A program made the position numbers and the translations under genes. 64,000 nt of DNA from Viola odorata. Taxonomy: Eukaryota; Streptophyta; Magnoliopsida; Malpighiales; Violaceae. Within the stretch, counting starts at the first letter, position 1; every line of letters starts with the position of its first letter. Shown here piece by piece: positions 54,098 to 64,000 of this stretch. The stretch is taken from the NCBI GenBank assembly GCA_963691705.1, contig OY829540.1, positions 46,474,158 to 46,538,157 on the forward strand, given 5' to 3'. The notes under the pieces are model-generated. The model ran no database searches, had not been told where the DNA came from, and saw nothing but the letters and a program-made list of their open reading frames with translations.

Positions 54098-54816
54098 ATG
54101 GCTAGGACTCGTCGTTCTCAAACCAAATCTGTAGATGAGGAAAAATTGATAATACTGTTACCACCCCTACTTCCCCAGCCATATTCCATTTAGCTAGCCT
54201 CTTCAAGACCATTTAGCCAAAAACAAAGCCCATATTCCTGAGGATTATAAGGTTTCTGTTGCTTCTGATTCACTCCGTCTTAATAGTGTGATGCTTGGGA
54301 ACAGTAGGATCCTGTATGCCAAGATGTTTAGCTACGGCTTCTGAGTTCCCCTTGACTCTTTCATTGAAGAGTTGTTGCTTGCTCTAGATGTGAATTCTGT
54401 CCAGTTAGCCCCCAACGCACACTGTTGCGTTTACGCGTTTCTGGAACTCTATAAATACAAGGGGATCGACTCTCCTTCCCTGTTATTACTTAAGTCCCTT
54501 TTTCAACTGTATAACCGTAGGGGTGTGCTAGCAATATCGCCCTGTTATGGCGATGACTCACTTAAACCCTTCACTTGGAAGCTTCTACACCTTGAGTCTT
54601 CCATTGAAGATTGGAAAGAGGAATTTTTTGTTGTCGAACTGCCTAGCCCTCGATGGCGGACCGATTTTAACCAAGGTGTTAGGGATAGTGCCTGGGGTCA
54701 GCGGGAGGCTCTTCCTATGGCTGAGCAAGGGTGGTTTGACAAGCTGCTCAAGTTGGATATCTACGTTCACACTCGCAATCTTGCTTGCGGGATTGACATT
54801 CAGGCCTGTATTACCC

Positions 54817-54887
54817 GTGAGTGTTTGCGTCTTTGTCCTTATTACTTCAGGCGATACTAACGCTAACGTTGTTCCGCGTTTGCGTAG
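54817..54887 (+). other. Intron 1 of gene D, Tat-2
   Basis: 71 nt, GTGAGT...GCGTAG with TACTAAC branch-like motif (about 54855-54861). Same length and phase as in Tat-1. Confidence 0.75.
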
Positions 54888-55231
54888 GGCTTAAAGAAGG
54901 TCAGAAGCCTGAAAGCGTTAGGAGACGGGAGAGAAGGGCTTTACAGTGAGAGGCAGCTGCCACTACCGCTGCCGCTGCTACAGATAACCCGGTCGTTCCG
55001 CCTACTGTGACCGTAAATCCCGTCCAAACGCCTTCTTCTTCAGTTGGCAAAGGTGTTACCGCCATTCCCGTTTCTATTCCTGTCGTGACAATTATCGTTG
55101 CTCCCGCTCAAGCGTCTTCTTCCCGAGCTCCTCCGAAAAAGAGAAAGAAGAGGACTAGACGTGTTGCCACCCTTATTCCTCCTTCACACGCGGGAGCTTC
55201 CTCAGAGGTGCCAGTTAGTAATATTGCCACT

Positions 55232-55337
55232 GTACGTGTTTCTTTTGTGGTTACGTCATCTCGCTTTTTATCCCTTAACGCTTCTTAGCATTTTCTTTCT
55301 TCTGCTTTTTTATTTTTCCTCATGTTCTTCTTTGCAG
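55232..55337 (+). other. Intron 2 of gene D, Tat-2
   Basis: 106 nt, GTACGT...TTGCAG, T-rich. Phase zero, as in Tat-1 (75 nt there). Confidence 0.75.
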
Positions 55338-56534
55338 AATATCACTGCTCCCCCTACTCAGTTACCACCATTAGGCGATATGAACCTGTCCCATGTGTTT
55401 CAGTGTCCCAACAAGAGACAACGGCTTGACGGGGAAAACTCGGGTCCGTCAACGGGTCCCATTATTAATGAGGGAGAGAATATTGCCGCTTTCGATTCGA
55501 TGACGCCCCCTGGCGATCAGTCTTCTGGCCCATTGGAAGTTATGGACACTTCGCTTAATTTCCTCGTCCCGTCACCTCGTGGTTCTTTCTCTGACGGAAT
55601 AGGCTTCACTGAGGGTTTGACAGGGGGTGGTCTTTCGGCCTTTCAGTCTTTTGGTTCTTTTGGACTTCCTAGGGAGACATCCTCCAGCCAGCCTCCTTCT
55701 GCCCCCTCACTTCATTTTATGCCTTCCACTGCCTCGATGTATCACCCCGATGGGGTTACCGTTCCTCACCTCCAAGCTAATGTGAGTTCGATATCCGAGT
55801 CTGGTCCTGTTACCCATCACATTGACTTGGGTAACCTGCGCAGGACTGGGTTTGCGACCGCTGGGGGGGAAAGTTCCACAGGGGTTGCCTCTTTCTTGGC
55901 CACTCATGCGTTATCATCCCTTGAGGAGGAGGAGATGTTTCTTTCTCGGACAAGTGATGAGCAAGTAGCTCTTTTACGCTCTACCATATTTTCTTCTTTC
56001 TATCATTTTCACTACTGGTCCCGGCATATGTTGCGTCAGGTCGCTTATCTCACTTCTGCCTCAGATGGGCTTCGTGACGCTTATCACCAGCTCTCCGAAA
56101 AGCTTGCTAAGGAGCGGGACGTTCATCGTCAGCTTGCCGAGGAGCTTGCTAAGGAGCGGGAAGAAAAGAAGCAGCTATCGGAGAATTGCCAAAAGTTGGT
56201 GGTGGGCTTGGCAACAGCCAAGAAGGACTCGAGGGACGCCGCCGAACGAGAGATCACTAAGGTATCTGATCTTAACTGTGTTCTGGCGGCAGAGAGAGCT
56301 AGGAGCGCCGCGCTGGAGGGGGAGGCGGTAGGAAAGAAGAAGTGGTATATTGAGATGACCGTCCGCATCATGTCCCAATGTTTCATGGAAATTCATGGGG
56401 AGGAAGTGTATCGTGGTGACGCTCTTTCTAACGCCTTTCTCAAGAAGTCAAACGTTCTCGTAGAAGACCGTTTCGACTGGGCGGAAATAGGGGGTGGCGA
56501 GGGGCAAGGAGATAGCGATGCTGCCACACAGTAG

Positions 56535-56985
56535 GCCTTTGTCACTCTTTTTTGTAGGTCAAATGCCTCCCATTTTGTTCTTCACTCTTAGGGGCCTTGT
56601 CTTTTGTAACCCTTTGGGGGTTTTCTGAACAATTATCGCATATATATATTCCATCCGCTGTTTTTCTTTGTATTTGATCTCTTCACCCCACCTTTTTTTC
56701 TCTGAGTTCCCGCGATCGGTAGGTCGTGCGATATTATCGTCTGCACGGGCGCCAATCTTTTTATTGTCTCCACTACGTCCTTGCTCACTCTCAACTATTT
56801 CTATAAAGCATCTGTAAAATAACAACACGTAACAACGAACGTTAGTTATCGCTCGTCCGCGTCGGGGTGTCGTCCGCGCCGCTCCTATCGCTTTCTCAAC
56901 CAGCCATCTTCACCAGGGATTCCCCATCTGGTTACTCGCTGGGATTTAGCAATTTCTTTCCGCATTTTCAAATTCCCATGATCGA
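56535..56985. other. Spacer between gene D and tandem array, Tat-2
   Basis: 450 bp without a gene. It starts with the conserved gene D 3' end (CTTTTGTAACCCTTTGGGGG) and ends with CGCTTTCTCAACCAG and GGTTACTCGCTGGGAT as in Tat-1. The AT-rich middle of Tat-1 is absent. Confidence 0.5.
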
Positions 56986-57496
56986 CCTAGGGCGTGCCTC
57001 ATCTTAGTGAGTCGTCGGATCAGGACTGGCCGTCACAAGGATAGGACTTTTCACTCCCAAGCGTTGACCTCACATCCCTAGAATCGTGCCTCGTCTTAGT
57101 GAGCTGTCTGTATTAGCCCGGTTATCACAAGGATAGGATTTTCACTTCCGGGATGGAGTTACTATCTCCCTGGGGTGTGCCTTATCTTAGCAAGCCATCT
57201 CCACGAGCACGATCAGCATAAAGATAGGACTTTTTCACTCCCAGGGATGCCGGGACGTGCCTCGTTTTAGTGGGTTGTCTATGTTAGCCCGGTTTACCAC
57301 AAGGATAGGACTTTTCACTCCCGGGGATGTTGGGATGTGCCTCGTCTTAATGGCCCACCTATGTTAGCGTGGCTACCACAAGGATAGGACTTTTCACTCC
57401 CAATCACTAAGTTTTAGGTATGCCAGGGCGTGCCTCGTCTTAGTGAGCCGTCTGATCAGGACCGACCGTCACAAGGATAGGACTTTTCACTCCTGG
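56986..57496. repeat. Six-unit tandem array, Tat-2
   Basis: Anchors (N)CGTGCC or variants at 56992, 57084, 57175, 57255, 57335 and 57428; spacings 92, 91, 80, 80 and 93 bp. Boxes CGTGCCTCGTCTTAGTGAG and TCACAAGGATAGGACTTTTC repeat in each unit. Homologous unit by unit with 24651-25160. Confidence 0.9.
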
Positions 57497-57602
57497 CACC
57501 CTTTATCATCTACACACAATCAGCCACAGAACATACAAGAATATTCTCTATTCGAGCGTTAGCACAGGTTAGGGTTGGCATTAGCAAACGTGCAGAGATA
57601 TA

Positions 57603-58715
57603 TTAAATTCTAGCATGGTATAATTTCAAACGAGCTATGTTCCAAGAGTTAGGTAAGGGAGTACCGTCAAGTGTTTCTAGGTGGTACGCCCCCTTTCCGA
57701 TGACGCGGGTAACGCGGTATGGCCCGTCCCAGTTCGGACTGAGTTTCCCCATGCGTTGACCAGCCGCCCGTTTGTCTCTGAGTACCAGGTTGCCTGCTTT
57801 CAGCAACCGCTCTTTGACGCGCTTATTGTGATATTGCGCCATTTTTTATTTGTAATGTAGCATTTTCAGAAGGGTTTCCTCCTGCAGTTCTGGTAATGCG
57901 TCGAGGTTCACTCGCAACCTCTCCTCATTCAATTCCTCTCTGAAGTACGCCACTCGCAGGCTCACGGTGCCGATTTCCACCAGTGTAACGGCCTCAGTGT
58001 CGAATACTAATGCGAAGGGTGTTTCTCCAGTGGTGGTCTTAACGGTCATGCGGTACGCCCACATCACATATGGCAGTTCTTCCACCCATTTCTTTTTGGA
58101 CCCTTCTAGGTTTTTCTTGATACCGCTAAGAATACTTCGGTTCGTCACTTCCGCTTGACCATTGGTCTGCGGGTGAGCCACGGAAGAGAATCTTTGCTCT
58201 ATCTGGAATTCCGCGCATTGGTCTCTAAAGAATTAGCTGGTGAATTGCGTCCCGTTATAGCCGACTAGCACACAGGGTACACCGAACCGCATGATAACTT
58301 GGTGTTTAAAGAAACGCTAAATTTTTTCCGTTGTGATGTTGGCCACCGCTTCCGCTTTTACCCATTTGGTGAAGTAATCCACCGCCACGACCACAAATTT
58401 TAGCTGGGACCTTGCTTTTGGAAATGGGCCTAGGATATCTATCCCCCATTTCGCAAAAGGATAGAGAGCCACAATTTCAGAAATTTCCGTGGTGGGTTGC
58501 CGAGGAATCTTAGAGAATTCCTGACACTTTTGACAAGTTCGCACATAGTTATGACAATCTCTGCGAATAGTAGGCTAGTAAAATCCTGACCTAAATACTT
58601 GCGCGGCTAAGGTACCGCCAGATGTGTGCATGTCGCATATTCCTTCGTGGATTTCTCGTAAAGTTTGAAGACCCTCTTGTTCTGTTATATACTTGGCGGC
58701 TGGGTGGGAAAACAT
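57603..58715 (-). pseudogene. int: Tat-2 integrase, all domains present but damaged
   Basis: Minus strand. HHCC finger (EIHEGICDMH ... DCHNYVRTCQKCQ, with a stop at about 58573-58575 in place of Trp), first Asp (FAKWGIDILGPFPKAR) and the region of the second Asp, which reads CVLVGYNGTQF: Asp is replaced by Tyr. The catalytic Glu follows (NGQAEVTNRSI), then MWAYRMTVKTTTGETPF and C-terminal SPNWDGPYRVTRVIGKGAY, ending LKLYHARI. Further stops at about 58317 and 57843. A frameshift near 58715 separates it from the RNase H. Confidence 0.88.
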
Positions 58716-59439
58716 CTCCGCACCAGTTCCCCGTTATAATACGTACATCGTGCCGCTTGTTTCAGTACCTTCCTATTTTTAGCATTATCCGTGGGTAACT
58801 CCTCATGTTTCAAGTATTTTATGACGGGGATTCGCCAGTCGTTTTCAATTTCTTCAACACAAAGTGACGCTTGCTCCTCCATGAAGGAAGGCACGGATAT
58901 CTCACGATAGTACACACCCTTAGGTATGGACGCTTCTGGGTTTGCCGCTAGTTTAGCAAGGTTGTCTGCCTCGGCATTATCCTCTCGAGGGATGTGCTCA
59001 AAGCTGACTTGCATGCCACTTTTCTTTATTTCCAACAATTCGCGCTTCACCTTGGCGAGGTATTGCACCATGATGGGCTCTCTAGCTTGAGAGTGCCCCA
59101 GAACTTGGTCTATTATCAACTTGAAATCTCCACAGATCTTTAGTCGCAGGTCTCCCATCATTCCCATATTGTGTATAGCTTTACTGGAGAAGCTTCTTCC
59201 TATCCTGAGCCCAGCCAATAGTGCCTCATACTCTGCCGCGTTATTAGATAATGCCTGTAGGATTCTGATGGTGTATCGTATATGTATATCGCGCGGTCCG
59301 ACCATGAAGATCCCAGCTCCAGCTGATTCTTGATTCTTGGCCCCATCCACGTGGATGACCCATAAGTCGGTGTAGGTTTCCGGGAACGGGAGATCCAAGT
59401 TATCTTTTTCCTCTTCGGTTAAATCCGTCAGCGGGTCTT
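58716..59439 (-). pseudogene. Tat-2 second (archaeal-type) RNase H
   Basis: Catalytic residues are all visible: DLWVIHVDGAKNQESAGAG (Asp), NNAAEYEALLAGLRIG (Glu), LKICGDFKLIIDQV (Asp) and REDNAEADNLAKLAAN (final Asp). Typical of the extra RNase H acquired by Tat elements, which degrades the RNA strand during cDNA synthesis. It stays in frame with the RT region (493 codons open from 60166). Confidence 0.9.
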
Positions 59440-60999
59440 CTGTGAAAGTACACTCAGCTATGAAGTCTGCTAGGATTTGGGCTTTCACGGAGGGTCGATT
59501 TTTGTACCGCAACCCGTATTGCTCAAGTTCAATGGCCCAAATTAGCATTCTTCCCGAAGACTCAGGTTTCCTGAATATCCTTTTCAAAGGTTGGTTAGTA
59601 AGCATGATAACGGGATGAGCTTGGAAATATCTGTCCATTTTCCTTGTGGCTTGCACCAGCGCAAACGCTATTTTCTCGATGTGAGCGTATCCCAGCTCGG
59701 CATCTTTCAAAACATAACTTACGAAGTAGACGGGGTGGTGTAAGTGGTTGTCATCTCGAATAAGGACGACACTGACCACTTCATCGACAACGCCAAGATA
59801 TAAATATAGGGTATCGCCCGACTCTGGCCTTGTCAACACCAGGTCGGACGATAAATAGGCTTTTAGGTTTGTAAATGCTTCTTCGCATTCCGCCGTCCAC
59901 CCAAAAGAGGCTTTCTTGCATATGACCTTGAAAAAGGGGAGGCACCTCTCGCCCTGCTTGGAGATGAACCGTCCTAGGGCGATAACACGCCCTATTAGTT
60001 TTTGTACCTCTTTGACGGTTCGAGGAGATATCATGTCCTGTATAGCCTTGATTTTCGAGGGATTGAGCTGGATACCCTTCTGGCTGACCACATAGCCCAA
60101 AAATTTACCCGTTTGAAATGCAAACATGCATTTATGGGGGTTCAGCTTCATCTGGAATTCCCTCATTACATCAAAAACTTCTTTCAGGTCGAGGAAGTGG
60201 TCCTAGAAGCTTCGGCTTTTGACCATTATGTCGTCAACGTAGGCCTCTACATTTTTTCCAATTTGCTTTTCAAATATTTTATTCGCCATACGTTGGAAGG
60301 TTGCTCCTGCGTTCTTTAGCCCGAACGACATCGCCGTGTAGCAATAAGTGGCTTTCAGAGTGATGAAAGCGGTTTTTTCTTCATCCTCCACGCCCATGGG
60401 GATTTGATGATACCCAGAGTTTGCGTCTAATGAGCTTAGATAAGCATACCCAGCAGTCTGATTGACTAACTGATCAATTCAAGGGAGCGGGTAGCAATCT
60501 TTGGGACAGGCATTATTTAAGTCGGTGAAATTGATGCACATGCGCCAATCTCCGTTGGGCTTTGGAACGAGGACCGGGTTAGCTAACCAGGTTGGATATT
60601 GAACTTCTCGGATAAAGCCTGTGTCTAGAAGCTTGGCCACTTCTTTGTCAACGGCTAACGCTTTCTCTGCAGAAAATGCGCGTCGTTTCTGCTGGACTGG
60701 CTTGATGCCGGGGTCAACATTGAGTCGGTGCTCCGCCACTTCTCGTGAGATGCCGGGCATATCCGCCGACTTCCACGCGAATTCTCCTTTACATTTATTC
60801 AATAGCCGAGCTAGTTGGAGGTTTTCTTCCGGGTTGAGCTTTTCGCTGACTAGAAAGTTCACTTCATTGATCCCATTAACTGGGATGGGTATCATCTTGT
60901 CCACAGGCTGGGTGTGTTTCTCGTCGTTCTGCTCATATGGATCCACCGTTACACACACGTACCTATCACAACTCTTCTGAGTCATGAGTAGGTAACACT
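59440..60999 (-). pseudogene. pol: Tat-2 reverse transcriptase and first RNase H
   Basis: RT motifs in order: FAWKSADMPGISREVAEHRL, GFIREVQYPTWLANPVLVPK, MCINFTDLNNACPKDCYPLP (TGA at 60479-60481), SSLDANSGYHQIPM, TAFITLKATYCYTAMSFGLK and intact YVDD in NVEAYVDDIMVKS, with a stop at about 60203-60205. Then KLNPHKCMFAFQTGKFLGYV and the first RNase H, LYLYLGVVDEVVSVVLI and QAHPVIMLTNQPL (Asp to Asn versus TDQPL in Tat-1), ending VKAQILADFIAECTF. Confidence 0.87.
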
Positions 61000-61873
61000 C
61001 AGCCGCCAATTTCTGATTACCTTTGATTGAGACTACTCCATCCCAGGAGGGATATTTCATTCTCAAATGCTTTTGGGATATCGCTGCTCCGAAGTGGTTG
61101 AGGAAAGGTCGTCCAAGTATAGCATTATAGGGCAGATTTAGGTCCACGACCAAGAATAGTAGCTCCTCTGATCACTTGGAGGTATCCTCTCTAAAGTACA
61201 CGGGCAGGGTGGTTACCCCAGTCACTGGGATTGGAACTCCGTCTACTCCAATTATTGGCTTCTTGCAAGGCGTTAACTCGCTATCGGGGCGCTTCATAAG
61301 GTTGTAAGCTTCCAATGAAAATAAGTTCACAGCACTTTCGTTGTCAACGAGAGTTCTTCTAACTTCTTGATTAGTGATAATGGGTGTGACCACTAATGCA
61401 TCGTTGTGTGGATAAATGATGCCTTTCTCGTCCTCTTCGGAAAAGGATAACACCATTTGATCTAAAGCGCTTATCGCTTCGCTTTTTATTAACGCGCCCT
61501 CCCGCTTCCGCTTATCTCCTGCCGCGGGCGTCAATTGCGCTGGTTCATCTAGGTAGGGCGTGCCTCCGGCTATGATGTTGATGATAGGGACATCGTCGTC
61601 ATCAACCATGAGTGTCTCCTTACCTCTCCCCACAGGAGTAGCGTTATTTCCTGGAGCGCGAGGAGGTGCTTGTTTGTTATCAGTCGCTCTATCCACGGGG
61701 TTATTCCTGGCTTCCTCTCTTGTCTTAGTGGAAAATTCTCCGAGATAACGTTCCTCTACTAGACGTTCTATTGCTAGTTTTAATTCTCTGCATACTTCCG
61801 TAGAGTGTCCCTTAGCTTTGTGAAACTTGCAGAAGGCATTTCCCCTTCCTCCTATGATTACTCCAGGCTTCAC
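61000..61873 (-). pseudogene. pol: Tat-2 protease region
   Basis: 234 codons open (61873 to 61172), then a TGA at 61172-61174, and the same frame continues. Active site LVDNESAVNLFSLEAYN near 61300-61350 (Asp kept, Gly of DNG/DTG changed to Glu). GVDGVPIPVTGVTTLPVYF and YNAILGRPFLNHFGAAIS complete the fold. The zinc-knuckle-like C-KF-H-KAKG-H-STEV-C lies at its start (about 61800-61840), marking the end of gag. Confidence 0.85.
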
Positions 61874-63437
61874 GGGGGCTTGGTAACGAATGGGTAAGTT
61901 CTACTGTTCCACAATCGCTAATATTTCCGCTCTTGGTAGAATGAGGGAAGGAAGGTCCGAGTCATAAATCCGGCCCTTTGGAGGATCCGCATGCCGCCAA
62001 GTGGGGGAGTTGCCAGATTTTCCCCTCGAGGAGTTGGTTCTTCGCCGATTGGAGGTCTTGGGATTGTGATCTCTTCGCTGAGCGTAATCGTCAATAAAGC
62101 GATCATTAGAGGCGGTAGCGATAGGAATGTTAAGGACTTAAGATGCGTATTGTGGTGTATTTCGGGTTCTGTCCCTGTTTTCTTCTTCTTCCATTCTTGC
62201 ATAATTATAGGCTTTCAGCCTTAACTCGTCCAAAGTCGTCGGGGGGTCCACCATTAACGTGTCTCTCAGTTTCCTATAGCGGCAGTTCTGCTTCAAGGCT
62301 TCTATAGCGAAATCAACGGTAACGCCCGACGTTAACGACATCTCCATATCGAAGCGACTAAGGAAATCTTTCAAAGATTCCTGAGGCTTTCTGTGTATAT
62401 CGAATAGAGTTGCGGCGGATTTCCTAATGGGGACCGCAATATTGAATCGGCTTCGAAATTTAGATTCCAGCTGCGAGAAACTGGCATTAGATCCACCAGG
62501 GAGACCTTCAAACTAGAGGCGTGCAACTCCTGACAACGTCATGACAAATATTTGGCACAAAGTTGCATCGTTGTGGGTCTGAAATTGTACAAATTCCTTC
62601 ACCTCGTTAAGGTGAGAAATGGGATCTCTAGTACCGTCGCAGGACTCTGTGGGGAGTTTCACGTGTCGGCTGACCTTGTGACGCCTTATACGATGGCTGA
62701 ACGGGTGACCTGAGGTGTCGTCAAGGATTTCACTTGTATGGCGAGGGGGAGACGCTTCCAAATGACGCCTCCAATTTCGTGGATCTGGAGTGTGATGTCA
62801 TCTTGGAGACTGGTTGCGGCTCCTTAGCGAGCGGGTTTGGTGTCTTCTACTACTGGATCTCTCACTACGTTCAGGGGATACATTTCTATCCACTTCTTCT
62901 CGTCAACCGTCCCAACGATCTCTGTACTCATCGCGCCGTCGCTCCTCTTGAGAGACGGGAATTTGCAGCGCGTGTGGCACGTAAGGCTCTATTTGTCCAT
63001 GAGCGAGTCGCACAAGGCTGATTGGTGTATCTGTCGCGGGCAAGATCGTTCGGTGACAATAGATGATGTAAAAATAGCCTGGGGAGGAACACTCAACCCA
63101 CAAGCATCTGACGTGATCCTTGCAGCCAGCTCGGTCAAGTAATCCAGCCGAGCACGAAGGGTAGATATTTCACTCGCGAGGGGGTTGCTTAACTGTCCAG
63201 CTTGGATCCCTTCGGTGGAGGAGTAGAAAAATTGGGTCCCGCCATCTGAGATTGAGGGATGTTCATCTGGGAGGAGGGCGTTCCTCCTATTGATCTAAAG
63301 GAGAGATATGAAGATTCCCGGGTAATTTCCTGCATCATAGTAGAATCGTCAGTAGTGGCGAAAGGAAAGAGTTGCCTACGAATTGCAAAGGGAATGCTAG
63401 AGGATGGAGGTTGTGCGGACTCTAAATCAGAATCCAT
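61874..63437 (-). pseudogene. gag: Tat-2 gag
   Basis: ATG at minus 63437 (MDSDLESAQPPSSSIPFAIR). The core is HVKLPTESCDGTRDPISHLN, FVQFQTHNDATLCQIFVMTL, a TAG at 62513-62515 (Trp position), LESKFRSRFNIAVPIRKSAA, LKDFLSRFDMEMSLTSGVTV and ALKQNCRYRKLRDTLM, then KAYNYARMEEEENRDRTR. Stops and frame changes split the N-terminal third. All later parts are in one frame with pol. Confidence 0.83.
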
Positions 63438-63502
63438 GATCCTTCTGATCTTCCTAGAAAGACATAGCTTGGCTATTAAGGACGCTCACTTAATAAACCA
63501 AA

Positions 63503-63521
63503 GCTCTCAATGAAAGCACCA
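63503..63521 (-). other. Primer-binding site, Tat-2
   Basis: On the minus strand TGGTGCTTTCATTGAGAGC, a few bases after the 5' LTR, beginning with TGG (complement of the tRNA CCA end). tRNA species not identified. Confidence 0.68.
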
Positions 63522-63524
63522 GTT

Positions 63525-64000
63525 TGATAAGATTCGAACTTCTGGATGATCAGGGTGAGGATTATGGCCGCTCGGAGTCACTGTAGTTGCCGTCGAGTGT
63601 ACCTGCAAGGCACCAGAGGGGGGGCTCCGGCGTAGACACTCCGATGCTTAAGTTTGTATGGTTGTTCAAAATGGCAGGGGTTTGAGTAGCGATCCTAGGC
63701 TTACCTTTTGTCTTTGAATGGTGGGGTATTTGTAGGCAGGGAACGAGCATTACCTCTAGGGGAGAGGGTATTATCTAGGAGCGATAACACCCCTAGTGAC
63801 GTCATGGCTGACCTGGGATGGGATATCGTCGTGCGTGTGGACAGATGACGCGTGAGACCCCCCTGCTGATGTCGACCATCCCAGGGCTCTACTCTCGATG
63901 AGGGGCGGCAACCTCCGCGGTAGGCGCCCGATAGGTACCACCGTATCCGGCCTTAACGCGGGGTAGTAATGGAAACGCGCCTAAAATTGTCTTGATTGTT
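63525..64000 (-). repeat. Tat-2 right LTR (5' LTR in element orientation), cut by window end
   Basis: 476 bp from TGATAAGATTC to GTCTTGATTGTT; the expected last four bases (ATCA) fall outside the window. The minus-strand TATA box is mutated here (TATTTGTA at 63727-63734 against TATTTATA elsewhere), which would weaken this copy's own promoter. Confidence 0.93.

Larger units (their letters stand above)
54098..56534 (+). pseudogene. Antisense gene D, Tat-2: three exons, best preserved copy
   Basis: Exon 1 54098-54816 (MARTRRSQTKSVDEEK, a 1-nt loss near 54145 and stops early on, TGA 54342-54344), with PNAHCCVYAFLELYKYKGID, ISPCYGDDSLKPFTWKLLHL and DFNQGVRDSAWGQ. Exon 2 54888-55231 has one TGA (about 54948), Ala/Val-rich sequence and the basic patch PKKRKKRTRR-like. 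Exon 3 55338-56534 is open for 398 codons: MNLSHVFQCPNKRQRL, a Ser/Pro linker, HIDLGNLRRTGFATAGG, SSLEEEEMFLSR, a long coiled coil with LAKERD/LAKERE repeats (about 56085-56310) and KKKWYIEMTVRIMSQCFMEI. Homologous to gene C in its N-terminal domain. Probably nuclear given the basic patches; function unknown. Confidence 0.75.
49298..64000 (-). mobile_element. Tat-2: Tat-lineage retrotransposon with antisense gene cassette
   Basis: Same plan as Tat-1: left LTR, four plus-strand genes, six-unit array, then gag-pol on the minus strand (63437 down to 57603), primer site and right LTR. The right LTR is cut by the window end about 4 bases short. pol keeps all domains without a large deletion but has scattered stops, one frameshift near 58715 and a mutated second integrase Asp. 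LTRs differ at about 27 of 476 compared sites (about 6% by eye). LTR sequence is clearly diverged from Tat-1, so the two are separate subfamilies or old copies. Confidence 0.88.

Overview
The window is plant nuclear DNA, most likely from a eudicot. It contains Athila-type and Tat-type Ty3/gypsy retrotransposons, an L1-type plant LINE with an RRM in ORF1, and a long-TIR Mutator-like element, separated by AT-rich spacer. I found no intact host gene, no tRNA or rRNA and no CRISPR. Almost every coding region is a decaying transposable-element gene, so most are called as pseudogenes.

Layout: (1) 1-199 is the end of a Tat-family LTR whose element lies to the left. (2) About 228-15432 is a decayed LINE, split by Athila-1 (2251-13143, target duplication TGGCC at 2246-2250 and 13144-13148). 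(3) 15644-43355 is Tat-1, transcribed on the minus strand. Its right LTR is split by Athila-2 (31164-43241, target duplication CTAGG at 31159-31163 and 43242-43246). (4) 43356-47118 is AT-rich spacer without a recognised gene. (5) 47119-48792 is a non-autonomous Mutator-like element with about 208 bp terminal inverted repeats. (6) 48802-49297 is low-copy-looking flank with a possible promoter. (7) 49298-64000 is Tat-2, also on the minus strand, complete except for the last about 4 bases of its right LTR.

Both Athila copies have LTR - tRNA-Asp primer site - gag-protease-RT-RNaseH-integrase - a separate post-pol ORF3 - long 3' leader - polypurine tract - LTR. Athila-1 has lost the RT core through the start of integrase. 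Athila-2 keeps every domain but carries several premature stops and one frameshift just before the RT catalytic FMDD.

The most unusual part is the Tat pair. In the half of each element downstream of pol, both copies carry four genes (A, B, C, D) on the strand opposite to gag-pol, in the same order and spacing. Each has its own TATA-like box at a matching distance. C has one intron, D has two, and the splice sites match between copies. C and D are paralogues: an N-terminal domain resembling the plant 'putative gypsy type transposon' family, a basic low-complexity linker and a C-terminal coiled coil. A is a small helical protein; B is a small acidic/proline-rich protein with a nuclear-localisation-like basic patch. 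Between the 3' ends of D and pol, which converge, sits a tandem array of exactly six units, with the same series of unit lengths in both copies. Together this looks like an antisense accessory gene system carried by a Tat lineage. LTR divergence counted by eye (about 2% in both Athilas, about 6% in both Tats) agrees with the nesting order.
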